A stretch of DNA of 64,000 nucleotides, taken from Tretioscincus oriximinensis. Taxonomy: Eukaryota; Chordata; Lepidosauria; Squamata; Gymnophthalmidae. Under the pieces are notes generated by a model that saw only the letters and a list, made by a program, of their open reading frames with translations, had not been told where the DNA came from and did no database searches. The stretch spans positions 278,254 through 342,253 of the forward strand of contig JAJVDF010000966.1 of NCBI GenBank assembly GCA_022410635.1, read 5' to 3'. The position numbers and the translations under genes were made by a program. Of the stretch, positions 52,337 through 63,469 are shown in pieces (the first letter of the stretch is position 1; every line of letters starts with the position of its first letter).

Positions 52337-52955
52337 CAGGTGAAACCTCGTTATAACAAACCTTGTTATAATGAAATTCTCAATGTAACAAACAAATTCA
52401 AAATTCCTGGCAGAAAACCATTGAGAGCAATGTAAAAATGCCCCCGTTGTAATGAAGCTTCTTGTAACAAAAGCTTCAGTATAACAAACTGAAGTATAGA
52501 GTAAGATTTTTAAAGTGACGCGCAAAGATTTTCAAACCACCAATGAATGGAAGGATTAAATCTTCATAATACAATGGATGATTGGAACAATGACTGGGTC
52601 CTATGTAAAAGTAAATACATTTACCCTGGGGAGATGGAATGTGGCAATGGGTGTTAAGACTGAAAGAATCTAGGTTGTCCCCAATTAGCCTCGTTCTAGG
52701 CTGCATCTCATAGTGTGGACTATGGCAGGCCCTGAATAGCATGTGGACAGCCAGACTCTGTCCTGAGATACAACCCAAAATAAAGCTCAGTGGGATCAGA
52801 GTTAAAATAGTTTTCACAGTGGCTTCTGGCATTTAAAAGNGTGTTACTGTGATAACTTACTGTTTTTTTGCATTGGTTTCAGTATAACAAAGTTTCATTA
52901 TAACATGCACATTTTTTCTGGTCCCTTGGAGTTTGTTATAAAAAGGTTTCACCTG
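52337..52955. mobile_element. Tigger/Tc1-mariner-like non-autonomous element
   Basis: 619 bp with terminal inverted repeats CAGGTGAAACCTCGTTATAA and TTATAAAAAGGTTTCACCTG (two differences). The inverted match continues discontinuously inwards (GTTATAATGAAA against TTTCATTATAAC). TATT flanks both ends. GTTATAA-rich termini resemble pogo/Tigger elements. No transposase. A family F2 foldback is nested at 52655-52805. Confidence 0.65.
52655..52805. repeat. foldback element, family F2 (nested)
   Basis: The left arm GTTGTCCCCAATTAGCCTCG, then TTCTAGGCTGCATCTCA, and the right arm CTGAGATACAACCCAAAATA, then AAGCTCAGTGGGATCAGAG, are inverted around GTGTGGACTATGGCAGGCCC. It is the best example of the F2 design. 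Confidence 0.65.
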
Positions 52956-53590
52956 TATTTTAACTACAAACCCCATAAGGCTTTGTGAGCTTACAACTCC
53001 CAAGAAGTGCTGTTTCTCATCTGTCATTGGCTGCAGCTCCCTCCCTCTCTTGCAAGCATCTTACGAGCTACCATTTCACCTGAAAGCTTACCTTCCATCT
53101 TCCCCACCACGTTGTGGCAGTACCCATTTATCTAACTGCAAAGTGCTTTCCAACAGCTGAGTTGCCTGGACCTGAAGCCAGTAGAGGNTGCTTACCCCTC
53201 CCCATGGCCAACTAATGGCTGCAAACTCCACTACCTACTGAAAGACAAAGATCAAAGATTTTACTCTCTTAACCACGGTGCCTCCTCTAGGCTTTTAGGT
53301 TTCTTTAAGGATGCAAAGGGTTTTTTTTTTAAAAAAAAATGTTAAAGTCTCCATATTTCCCTACCTAAATTCTNCATGGAGAAGAGATCTTGCATGCCAG
53401 CCTGGCTGAAGGCAAGAGAGAATCCGCAGAAGATATCACAGTTCTGTCTATAAGATGTGACGAGAGGATCTCATCTTTCACTATGGAATCTGAATACTAG
53501 TACTGGGTGGGAAACCCGGAATATTGGACCTTTCTATTGCTACTGCTGAAGGCTGGAAGCCTGTGATTATGTGAGATAAATCCCCATGCA
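52956..53590. other. unassigned sequence
   Basis: No recognisable gene. 52965-53190 has text resembling short DNA-transposon remnants (ACTACAAACCCCATAAGGC), unproven. Confidence 0.3.
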
Positions 53591-53900
53591 GGCACGGATA
53601 GCTCAGTTGCTTAGGAATTCGTCTCTCGCCTGGGAGATCGGGTTTCGAAGCCCTGTGTTGGAAGTGGGGAGGGGTGAGCACCTTCCACTTGCCTGTAGCT
53701 GTAGCCAACCCAGCTATTCGAAAGCATGAATTGCAAGAAATTGCAACTGAATGCAATTAGATACATGGGAACCACCATAGCCTGGTGGGGAAGATAGAAT
53801 GTGAGCCTTTGGGCAAAATGTATCCTTGTAAGCCGCTTTGAGTCCCTTGGAAAGGTGAGAAAAGCGGGGTATAAGAACCGAGTTCGTCTTCTTCTTCTTC
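53591..53900 (+). mobile_element. tRNA-derived SINE with Bov-B-like tail
   Basis: The cleanest uninterrupted copy of this family: GGCACGGATAGCTCAGTTGC, TCTCTCGCCTGGGAGATCG, GGTTTCGAAGCCC, a ~170 base body, GTAAGCCGCTTTGAGTCCC, GAAAAGCGGGGTATAAGAAC and a short CTT run. About 310 bp. Head text GAATTCGTCTCTCGCC is reminiscent of a tRNA-Gly or tRNA-Lys type source; not decided. Confidence 0.85.
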
Positions 53901-54237
53901 ATAGTCATATAGCATGAAAAAACCCACATCTAGAAGCACCTTAAGGCTGCACCTCCAATTAATTTAGGAGAAGCTGTCAGCACATCTCCATTTGGAATGT
54001 CAACAGATGCCCCACTGTGGTTGTGCTGCCTCATTTGTTGACTCCATTTTTTCTGAGCCCAACTGTGCATCTTCAACTGAAGTACCACAACTGTAAATAA
54101 TGTAAGATTGCTGTGGTAGATTCCATTTTTGAAGGGCACAATTTTGTGCCCTCTCAACCAAGGGGCCACTCTTAAATGGTATCTGTTTCAGTAACAGATT
54201 ACAGTACTACCACATACACACATATGCTTGAAAAGTA
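53901..54237. other. unassigned sequence
   Basis: No recognisable feature. Confidence 0.3.
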
Positions 54238-54450
54238 GGCTAACCAGATGACTCCTTTTTGGGGGGGGGCTGAAAACCCATTTTTTGGGGTGCCTCCCAT
54301 TTATTTCTGAGAAAAAAAAACTAAAAAACAAAATATTTTTTTTAAAAAAATATTTTTTTGAAAAAAATTTCCTCAGAAAAAACTGAGAAGCACCCCCAAA
54401 CCGGGTTTTCAACCCCCCCCCCCAAAAAAAAAGGGGTAATCTGGTCAGCC
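54238..54450. mobile_element. foldback MITE, family F3
   Basis: 213 bp, almost one hairpin. It has GGCTAACCAGATGACTCC and GGGGTAATCTGGTCAGCC termini, a G run against a C run, then GAAAACCCATTTTTTGGGG against CCCCAAACCGGGTTTTC, and an A/T-rich centre. Direct TA flanks on both sides (54236-54237 and 54451-54452). Open frames over it are shadows of the same palindrome. Confidence 0.75.
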
Positions 54451-54770
54451 TATTGAAAAGTGAAGACAACAGATACATCTCTCCGTATACAATGTATATA
54501 ATGTAAGAATATACATTCGGGTTACCATATAAAAACTGGATGGGAGTTTTTAGCTTTAATGGGTGTGAAACAGTGGGGTGTTGCAGGCATTGTAAATTCC
54601 TCTCTTCCATATCTATTAAAGTTGCAAACTCCTAACTAAGTTTTAGTGTGGAAATTCTAAATGTACTGTATATAGAGATTATTTTGAATTTTTAAAAAAC
54701 TTTACCTCGCAGATGTATCTGACTTCCAGGACCAGATTTAGGCTGTATTTTTCCCATGGGCTGTACTTTA
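54451..54770. other. unassigned sequence
   Basis: No recognisable feature. Confidence 0.3.
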
Positions 54771-55530
54771 TTTATTTATTTATTTATTTTTAAATAATTT
54801 TATTGAAATAAATCAGCAAAGTTAACAGAATACGAGAGACATTGAGATACTACCATCATAACATAAAGTGGTGTGTAACTGGAACCAGTCAAGGCTATAG
54901 AATGATACAGAATCTGAACTGAGACCGACCCCTGGCATCCAAGGGGAACCGATCTGCAGCAACGTTATAAGTTCGATGGCAAAAACGAGAGCCAGTGTGT
55001 AAGTTTCTTATTACAAAGGGAAGCACAATAAAGAGCATTCGGACGAAGAGAGCGATCAGTTATGGCAGCTTGAAAAAAGGGACCCCACTTGGTTAAGAAG
55101 TCTGCCTGGTGATTTTCCTTAGAACCAAGCATTCTATGGGACTGTACATGCATATGTTCGTTGAGAATTAAAGTTCAAATTTTATCAATCCAATGTCTTT
55201 TGTCGAGAAGATCAGCAGTTTTCCAGTGTTGAGCTCTGAGAGCTGTGGTTAATAATGATTTAATTAAGGCACGATGTGGGAGGGATGCATGGTCATGTTT
55301 GAACAGAAAAAGAAAGACTAGTCCAATGGTGAGGGTGACATCTGTCTTTAGGATATTATTCAAAGTGGTCTGGACCATTTGCCAAAATGAGTAAATTTTG
55401 GGGCAACCCCACCACATATGAACATACGTACCAATTTGCGTGCATCCGTGCCAGCAAAGTGGGCTTAAGCTATTATTAATGCGATGTAGCATTAAAGGGG
55501 TGTAATACCATTTATAGATAATCTTACTTT
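54771..55530 (-). pseudogene. L1 LINE 3' end (ORF2 C-terminus, 3' UTR)
   Basis: The minus-strand frame 55492-55175 reads MLHRINNSLSPLCWHGCTQI, then YVHMWWGCPKIYSFWQMV. This is the L1 ORF2 terminal cysteine motif (CW..C...... H...WW.C) followed by the FW block and an ALIKSLLTTALRAQHWKTAD tail. The 3' end has AATAAAATTATTTAAAAATA and (AAAT)n. The frame is open for over 100 codons. Reverse transcriptase lost by 5' truncation. Confidence 0.8.
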
Positions 55531-56269
55531 ATTTATTTGTTTGTTTGTTTATTTTACTCCCCCTCCTCCCTCAGCTACTTTGAGTTTTATAACAATAAAA
55601 GCAATAAAAAATGTTAATATCTTCTTAGTGCTACTGGTATTTACTTTTCCCCTAAATATGGCCCTGCTGGCTGCCATAGCCTGCACTACCATGTGGACTA
55701 TGCCTAGAAAAATTCCCAGTGCAGAAAAACCCTAAAAGAGAGCAGCTCAGAACTATCTAGAAAACAAAATCCTGATAATGAATTTGTTTCATTGCATTGT
55801 TTACTTTACAAAATTACTCCCAACCTTCCTTTTTAAGCAACTCTCCAAAACCTGAGGGACATGATGGGCAGGTTGAGAGAAACAACATACTGAGAAATGA
55901 ATGGAAGTTTCTGTTTCTGGCACATCTGTGGTCCATTAGCAAGAGATTGTTACTGAGGGCACTTTGACTAGGCAAGCTCAGCCTNTCTCTGTCAGAAAAA
56001 GAAAAAGGAGAAAATCTTTGTGGCTGCTGAAGCCCCAGCCATGAGAGAGAAGCTTGCCAGCAGCTCCTTCAGCAAAGGGCACCCCTAGGTTAAAANAAAA
56101 GAAAAGAAAACACTTCCTCCAAAGTCTGCAAAGGTTGTTGCTGCCTCAGAAGTCAAAGCCATATGAAGACATTGTGGCATATTAGAACGCACCGGAAAAA
56201 GTGTTCCGCCTATGCATTATTTATTGCTTTCCTGTATTTATATAATATTCAGCTTCCTGAAAGTAATTT
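55531..56269. other. unassigned sequence
   Basis: No recognisable feature. AAAAGAAAAGAAAAG run near 56095. Confidence 0.3.
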
Positions 56270-56515
56270 GTTTTGGATTGTGTAATGCTGAGCAGAACAT
56301 CAAAGGTATGTTAATCAGTGGCAATAAAACGCTAAGGTTTTATGGTCACTGAGGTATTAAATATTGCTAATAAATTACAGGGTTAGCATTTTAAATGAGC
56401 TATCGTTGGAACAGAGCATTAGTGCCAAGGCCTAAAAATACTAATTGCCGTGGCTTGACTTAATATCAAGGGTTTTAAATCACTGTGCTTTTTTTTAAAA
56501 AAAGTTTTGAATACA
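56270..56515. other. candidate conserved noncoding element
   Basis: Unique AT-rich block with repeated homeodomain-like cores (TATGTTAATCAGTGGC, TGCTAATAAATTAC, ACTAATTGCCGTGGC) and low repeat content. It looks like the conserved noncoding elements of vertebrate gene deserts and large introns. Inference from composition. Confidence 0.35.
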
Positions 56516-57022
56516 GGGTGCCTGTACAATATAAAATACATCAGCACATTAAATAATATTTCATACTTCCCTGACAGACATTAGAACAGTTTACCCCAAG
56601 GTCCGGTAAAACAAACCTTGGTTCTTTACAGGCTTCAAAGATCCAAATTTCAAGAATTGTATTAAACCGTGTTAAATGGTAATTGGACAGAAGGATTGAG
56701 TATTCTAGAAGGGGACACGTGTCATCAGTTGATTGGCCCATGGGGCCAAAGAAGGCTATGTAAGAGTGATGGGTCAGCTGTCCCATCGCTTCTGTTTGGG
56801 TTCAGTTGCTTGCTGAAATCTCTTTCATAAAATCATTTTCTCAATTTTATTTGATAGCCTCCAGAGCTTTAAGCTCGGCATCACAAGTGAACAGAAGTGC
56901 AATATTTTCCTGGAACAGCTCATCAAAAACACCCAGAATAGAACTCGTGATGAGATGGAAGAGGGAGAGGGGAAAAGAGAGGAATGACAAGCAGCAAGTT
57001 TCTATAGATAATCTCAGATTTT
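56516..57022. other. unassigned sequence
   Basis: No recognisable feature. Confidence 0.3.
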
Positions 57023-57231
57023 TAGCAAAGGAGCTAGCAGCACTTTGAGACTAACTTGAGAAAAGTGGTTGGCATAAGCTTTTGTAGACACGTCTACTTC
57101 TTCAGATGCACCCTCGTAAATGTGTCTACGAAAGTTTATGCCAACCACTTTTCTCAAGTTAGTCTCAAAGTGCTGCTAGCTCCTTTGCTGGATTTTCTAC
57201 TGGACTAACACGGTTATTTCTCTGAAATTGA
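57023..57231. mobile_element. PLE-derived inverted terminal-repeat unit, copy 3
   Basis: Head-to-head arms (left begins TAGCAAAGGAGCTAGCAGCA, right ends GGACTAACACGGTTATTTCT, CTGAAATTGA) around CTTCTTCAGATGCACCCTCG. Flanked by a perfect 10 bp target duplication CTCAGATTTT (57013-57022 and 57232-57241). The left arm is shorter than the right. The right arm lacks the CTGAAGA half of the hammerhead-like core. Confidence 0.78.
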
Positions 57232-57241
57232 CTCAGATTTT

Positions 57242-58624
57242 GAGTATCAAATATCTCTTTATGAAGGTAACAATTTACCAATTTTACATCCGTCTTTGGA
57301 TCATGGAAAGGAATTATCTCATTCTTAAATCTGACCTCTCAGTTCTCGTGTTTCTATATTATAATAACTTTTTCCCATGTCTTTTTCTATTTATATTTAA
57401 CAGTCATATCATTATAAATTAATTTTCTTTGTCTAAAAAAAAATCAAATTTCATAATTTCTGCAACATAAAAGATCTAGTTTAGATTGGTCTTTCCAACC
57501 TAATGTTACAACTCATTGAGCTGCTAAGAATAATTACTCCAATTAAGCCTTTTTCCTCCATTGGCCCATTTATGTCATTAAAAATAAAGGAATAAGCCTC
57601 CCAAATAATATCTCTCCTCAATATCACATTCACTATGGTCCCAATGAGGGACGAAAATTATTGAACGCTTTCCTTCTCCACCAAAGGAGATATAGAGGCA
57701 ACAGTGATGATTTGTCCAATCACCAGGCAAGGGGGGACGTAATTCCCACCTCCCCCATCTGGTGATTGGACGATCTACACCACCACCGCTGAGGGAGGCA
57801 GCAGGAACCGGCTGCAGGCACACACCAGTTGTGTCCTCTCCCAGAATCCATTTCCACCACTTCCCCCTCTCTACTGGATACCAAGAAAGGTAGGAACTGC
57901 TTGGGGAGGGTGCCAGAAGCTGTGCTGGCTGCACAGGAGGACAAGAGGCTAAAGCCTGAGGTTATTTCTAATAGCAAGCTCAGGCTCATCCTACTAGTTT
58001 TAGCATATTACAATACAAACAGATTGTCATAGATGGATATAAATTTTTAAATTGTTATCTGCATGAGGTAGGGCTTTTGTCAATGTTTCCCCCCCCTGTT
58101 TTTTCTGAGGTATGTGGTTTGATTTACTATGCCTTCCCATAGAGAAAAATAATAAAATATTTCTTTATCAGATAGTGAAGCAAGGTCAGCTAAGACCCAA
58201 CATATATGAAGCCTATAGTTCTTTCTACAACACTATCTGTTTCCTTATTGAAGCTGCAATCCAAAGAATATTATAAGGCAGAAGCAATGATGGCAGTGGT
58301 GGGGCACAATATGATTGCATGCCTTGTTTTCACCCACCCAAATCATTAGCTGTGGTGCAGCGATATGAAACAGACAAGTTCTGTCTCCTGCTGGAAGTCT
58401 TACCCAGATGCCATTGGAAACATATGTCTCACAGCACAATGTGCTTCAAATTCAAATGTTGCCCCAGAGCAGCACTGAAATTAATATCCAAGTTAGATTT
58501 TCCTGAATTCATTATGAGTATGCATTTCAGATTTCTGAAAGCACTAATATTTGTTGTCTGACAAAAAACGTATTTCATTGGAAGTGCTGCAGGGGAATAA
58601 TATTTTAAGGTAGATATTTTGCCC
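57242..58624. other. unassigned sequence
   Basis: About 1.4 kb. A small inverted repeat ATGATTTGTCCAATCACCAG / CTGGTGATTGGACGATC lies at 57709-57776, with CG-rich centre. No gene recognised. Confidence 0.35.
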
Positions 58625-58770
58625 CCTCAACCTGGCCTTTGGTTGAAAAACTTTTGGCTGCCCTACTTTCTGTTTTTATTGTGAACTCACCTGAGACCTT
58701 CAGGCATAGGGCAGTACAGAAATGTAAATAGATAGATAGACAGATAGACGGATGGATGGCAGACAGACAG
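58625..58770 (+). mobile_element. L2 LINE 3' tail with GATA/GACA repeat
   Basis: CCTCAACCTGGCCTTTGGTT, CACCTGAGACCTTCAGGCAT, AGGGCAGTACAGAAATGTAA, then a GATA/GACA/GATG microsatellite. Confidence 0.75.
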
Positions 58771-59464
58771 ATCTTATTGACAGTCTGCTTGAAGCTTATT
58801 CATCCTTCCCACTCCGTTCCAGCTATTCATACCTTGGAAAGAAGAGCAAATGGTGAATATCTGAAGATTTTAAAGTATATATTCCATGATGTATTTCCTC
58901 TCAATATTAAGGAAAGGAAGTCAAAGGGTTTGTATTCTTTTTTTCTCTTCAAAATGAAGAAGTTTTTTTTCCATCAAAAAGAAGAATCTTGATAACTTTT
59001 CCCCACTGATATTTNCTGTCAGAACAAAAAGGCATCTGATCAAAAGAGCTTTGTTTTCAATGAATATATACTATATAAAAGCACCCACCTTTTATATGTG
59101 GATTCCCAATGAGATGAAGGTTTCCAAGGTTCCAGCATCTCAAGATCATATAGGGTGTTCAACACATCACCAGATTTTACCCAGCTTTCAAAAACATCTA
59201 ACTTGTGATGTTTTTTAAAGAATCACAGAACATGTTTATACCAACAATAGCGCAATAAATGAGTGATGTCTGAATGCAGCTGTTCCAAATTCTACTGAAC
59301 ATAACTTCTATCTTCTTTCATTCCAAGTTATTGCTGCCAATGATCAGAAATGAGACATTCTGAGTAGGAATAGACCAAGAAACTACTGTTATCCTATCTC
59401 AGTTTTAACAATTTTAGGATAAATACAAGTGCAAGTAACTGGAAGACGTTTTTATTTTTGAAAA
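58771..59464. other. unassigned sequence
   Basis: No recognisable feature. Confidence 0.3.
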
Positions 59465-59640
59465 GAAATTCAGATAGGTAGCCATGTTAGTCTGGGTAAA
59501 GAATTCCTAGTAAGGACAGATGTCTTGTAATAACTTAGAGACTAAGAAAATGATAGGCAATGTGTGCTTTTATAGACAGAACTGNTTCTTCAGGTGCTCA
59601 AAGCTACAACACCCTGCACTAGAAATTTTGTATTTTGGAG
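59465..59640 (-). mobile_element. diverged PLE terminal repeat
   Basis: AATTCAGATAGGTAGCCATG, then TTAGTCTGGGTAAAG, and TAACTTAGAGACTAAGAAAA, then GCTTTTATAGACAGAACTGN, TTCTTCAGGTGCTC, follow the order of the complement of a PLE terminal repeat from another subfamily. Confidence 0.5.
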
Positions 59641-61932
59641 TAACAGCCAGAAGCAATTGTAACCATATTAAAAGATGGATGAAGTCAAAGTATATAGGCC
59701 AGTACCCCTTTGTTTCAAGTCATTCTCGAGCAAAAGACAAAGCTGAAATCCGCGCCTGCTGTTAACACTTTGTAAATAGCTTTACAAATATTCTAGATGC
59801 TGTATCTCAGCATCCATTCTAACAGTTAATCCTCCATTAAATTATCTAAATTTTCTTAAAACCATCCATAACAAAGACCATTCCCATCTCCTCTGTCGGC
59901 AAATTCCAAAGACAAAGTAACCACTGGTTGAAAAAAATACTTACACCATAATCAGTCCTAACTTTCCAATCTGTCAGCCTCATAGGGCAATTCAAAGTAG
60001 GCATAAAACCCTTTCCTTAGGCTGCTTTCACATGTACTATTTTTCTGAAGACCAGAAAAACAGATTTTGAACATTCTTTGCTGGTTTTCAGTCCTGTCCA
60101 GAACCTTTCTGTTTTTCAATTCTATTCTTTAGTCCTGAAGAATATTTAACAGTATGCATGTGAACACAAGCTAAGATAAATCTGAAAGAGTTCTTTGTGG
60201 TTACATTATAAGATCAATCACTATAAAATACCAAGTGGTGGACCAGAAGACAAAGGGGGGGGGCGTAGCGGAAGGAAGGGAGCACAGGTAACTGTTGAGT
60301 CGAAACACATCATACATCATGCACCATTTCCTTGTGCAGCATGTATTAGAATTACAGTTGAGCTAACAGGGCTGCATTCAAAGAGCGTCACGGATCCATG
60401 TGTTCAAAACTCAGATAAACCCAAGGGGGGAAGGGAATTGACAGGCATGGCCCCCTTTATCAAGGGCATACTTACCACTTGGTTATCTGGCACCCTGGCC
60501 AGTCCATCCCTGTAAATATCGTATGCTTGATAAGTGTTGGAAGGTATTTGGAGGTTCCCTAATCCAATTCCCCAACTTTCATTTTTGATACAAAAATATT
60601 ACAGCCACTGTACACTTTCCTATCCCTGTTTAAATTCCCCCATTGAAGGGAAGCACATTGACATATCCAGGAAGAAATGAACCTCTGGAGGAGAAAAGGA
60701 CATAGCAGCATAAGCAGCACGAGATTGCCATTAAAAATATCCATAGAATACAGTAATAAACTTCACTAGCTAAAGAATGTGCACCTATGCCCCAGCCCAA
60801 GACAATCTGTGCAGAAGCATAGCAATGTATTGCATCACCAGAGACGAGCCACTGAATTGCACATCCACCCATTTAGCATCCCATTCCACCCCTGATGGAG
60901 GAAGCAGCCAGTACTCCCTACCCAACCTGAATTTTAGAACAGGAGAAAAACCCTCCCTTTGCAGCTAGCATGTCATAGCAGACACAACTAGCATGCAAAG
61001 GTAAGGATTTTCCTTTTTCTGATACTTTCAAAACCAAAACTGGCTTTTCAATGACAAACAGAAACTAGAGAAGGTGAGAGCACTTTGTCTGCACCCTTCC
61101 CCATACTTCCCTGGGGCATGGCCCATCTCGCACCCCCTTAATGAGGCCACAGAATCTGTTCCCAGTGATTGGAAAGCCATACTTTAAATTTATTCTGTTG
61201 CAGAACAGGGTCTAAAGAGCCTGGTATCCACATGCCATTCTGGGCAAGAACAGGTTCTATCAAGATCTCTAGTAACCTCTAATGACATATGAACAGCAAT
61301 GCTCTTACTTAGACTCTTTTCTAGCATAGAATAAAGCTTTGTGCAGTTTGAGCCTTAGAACATTCTCCTCATTTTGAAGAATCTGCCTTCAGATCTTTCA
61401 CCAGCCGTTGTACACAGGGAATGTGGCCTAGGAAACACATTAACAATTTTCTGTTTGAGTAAGAAATGCCACAAGATGTTGCTAACATCAGTAATTTCAA
61501 GATGTTTTCCAGGGGAGTTGTTTTTTTGGGTGTTTTAATTTTTTAGACAATTCATGTCAATTGAGTTTTGGGACCAGAAGCTGGTTTAGGATGCATCCAG
61601 ACCTCTGCTATGGCTATTCTGCTATAAAATGCTATTGTGGAATGAGTGAATTTTCCAAAAGGAAAATCAATATCCCAAAGTTTCATCTTCCAGTAATCCA
61701 GATGTCTAGCAAGACTTGAAATATCAAACATCTCCTGATTCACCAGCATTCCCTACTGCTCAACCATATCCTAGTTATTGAAATAATGTGTTGTTTTTAT
61801 TTTATTGCTGTTCAATCAGAATATTGGGTTTTTATAGTGAAGCACTACCATCTTTACACATCTCACCACAGAAGGGAACTGGAGTTAGCAGCAAATGTCA
61901 GTGTTTGTTTTAGCAACGTTTGGAGCTGATTA
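59641..61932. other. unassigned sequence
   Basis: About 2.3 kb with no recognised gene, RNA or well-defined repeat. The 106-codon plus frame 60195-60515 has no motif or splice context. Confidence 0.35.
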
Positions 61933-62138
61933 GGCTGACCAGATGAGCCCTTTTGGGGGGGGGGGTGTATGTTGAAAACCCGTTTTGGGGGGAGGCTCCC
62001 ATTTTTTTCTGAGGAAAAAAAATTAAAAAACAAAAACAAATTGAAAAAAAACTTTTTTTGAAAAGATTTTCCTCAGAAAAATTGGGAGGCACCCAAAACC
62101 AGGTTTTCAACCCCACAAAAGAGGTCATCTGGTCAGCC
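61933..62138. mobile_element. foldback MITE, family F3
   Basis: 206 bp hairpin: GGCTGACCAGATGAGCCC, a G run, GAAAACCCGTTTTGGGGGG, CATTTTTTTCTGAGGAAAA against TTTTCCTCAGAAAAATTGGG, ACCAGGTTTTC, and GAGGTCATCTGGTCAGCC. Left flank TA, right flank TG. Confidence 0.75.
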
Positions 62139-62200
62139 TGTTTTCATTTTAAAAATACCAGATAATTTTAAAAATATCTGACTTCAGAAATCTGTTTTTT

Positions 62201-62851
62201 GAGGAAGGGACGCATGCGCAGCAGGAGAAGCTAGACGCAAGCTGAGTCTCCTCCGCATATCGCTACCGATATATACAATTAAGCTCTTTTAAAAAAATAG
62301 ANAGAAAAAATAAAATAGAACTAATATTCTCACTATAAACCACAACTACATTAACAAAGGGAAGGGAAGGGAGGGAAGAAAGGGGGAAGAAGGGAAGGGA
62401 GGGGGGAGGATAAAAGGAGGGGAAAAGAGAAGATAAGTGAAGTAATGAGAAAAGAAAATACTAAACACAACGAAATATAATTAACCATGGGTAATAAGTA
62501 AGAAAGTTTAAGATGTATATGAGCATACAACTCACGGGGATGTAAAGTAGTATGCATGTGAGAGTATATGTATACACGTATGTAAGTGTATGTATGAAGG
62601 GTTGTCTTTAGGCACAATTTTTCATGTGTGAGAGGGTATATATACACATATGTAAAAGATAAATACATTGTGGGATAATTATGCCTTTTCCCTACGTGGG
62701 TGGGAAGACGGGGGTAGAGTTAATGAGTATGTATGTATGTAAGGAACATAATATGCAGCAGAATTAATATGTTAAGAGATATTGAGAGTCAGTGATGTAA
62801 CTGCGGCACTTTGATTTCCATTGTTTTGTGTATGTCCATGTCTCTGTTATA

Positions 62852-62889
<38 letters not shown>
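62201..62889 (+). mobile_element. ORF-less retroposon with perfect 15 bp target duplication
   Basis: Flanked by AGAAATCTGTTTTTT at 62186-62200 and 62890-62904. It begins GAGGAAGGGACGCATGCGCA (CpG-rich, as at LINE 5' ends). It continues through a GGGAAGGGAGGGAAG purine tract (62358-62435) like that in L1 3' UTRs. It ends TCTCTGTTATAAATAATAAT, an (AAT)n run and six A's. 689 bp, with no reading frame. Best read as an internally deleted, non-autonomous L1 derivative made of 5' and 3' UTR parts; no protein motif confirms the clade. Confidence 0.65.
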
Positions 62890-62890
<1 letters not shown>

Positions 62891-62904
62891 GAAATCTGTT
62901 TTTT

Positions 62905-63469
62905 AAAGTTAAATATATAAACATTCCCTTGATTTTTGCAGGGCATGGGAAGCCATGTTTCCATGTTCCATGAGCACCAATCCTGGACTCTGCAAAAGGG
63001 TAAAAAAATAATTTCCCATTTCAAATTAATTTAGTTTTGTCTCATTTTGAAAATGTTGCACTATAAGCTGGAATACTATTGGTTATCCATGGAGAATGGA
63101 TAATCAGTTCAGCTACATATACACACATATTACAGGCACTTACAGAACTAGTGTGGTTATTTCTTCAACATAAGCACCTTTGTAGTTTCCTTCCTGCTCT
63201 TCTGCTGCAAATGAAAGGACCCATTCACTGCAATTAAGAAGTACAGGGAAAGGAGAGAGTGAGCTATTCGTTTCAAAATCTCACTCAAAACAAAAATCCA
63301 TTCAAACCTCATTCTCTGTTGCTCATTCATTTCCTGAACGCTTGTGGTGTATTCCCCCAGACTGTGATACTATTGCAGGGAAGTCACTCACACAAAAATA
63401 GTCATTAATCAGCAATATACATGGCTTTTTACTCACAGAGAGCAATATTGTACCATGGGGTCATTTTGT
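62905..63469. other. unassigned sequence
   Basis: No recognisable feature. Confidence 0.3.

Noticed and set aside
53591..53670. Possible tRNA genes at SINE heads (also 532, 7161, 36164, 51606)
   Set aside because: A- and B-box-like text is present, but no full cloverleaf and always followed by the SINE body.
54188..54610. 140-codon minus-strand frame
   Set aside because: A shadow of a palindromic MITE; the element at 61933 gives a similar spurious frame.
60195..60515. 106-codon plus frame
   Set aside because: No motif, no splice sites, and no coding-like neighbours.
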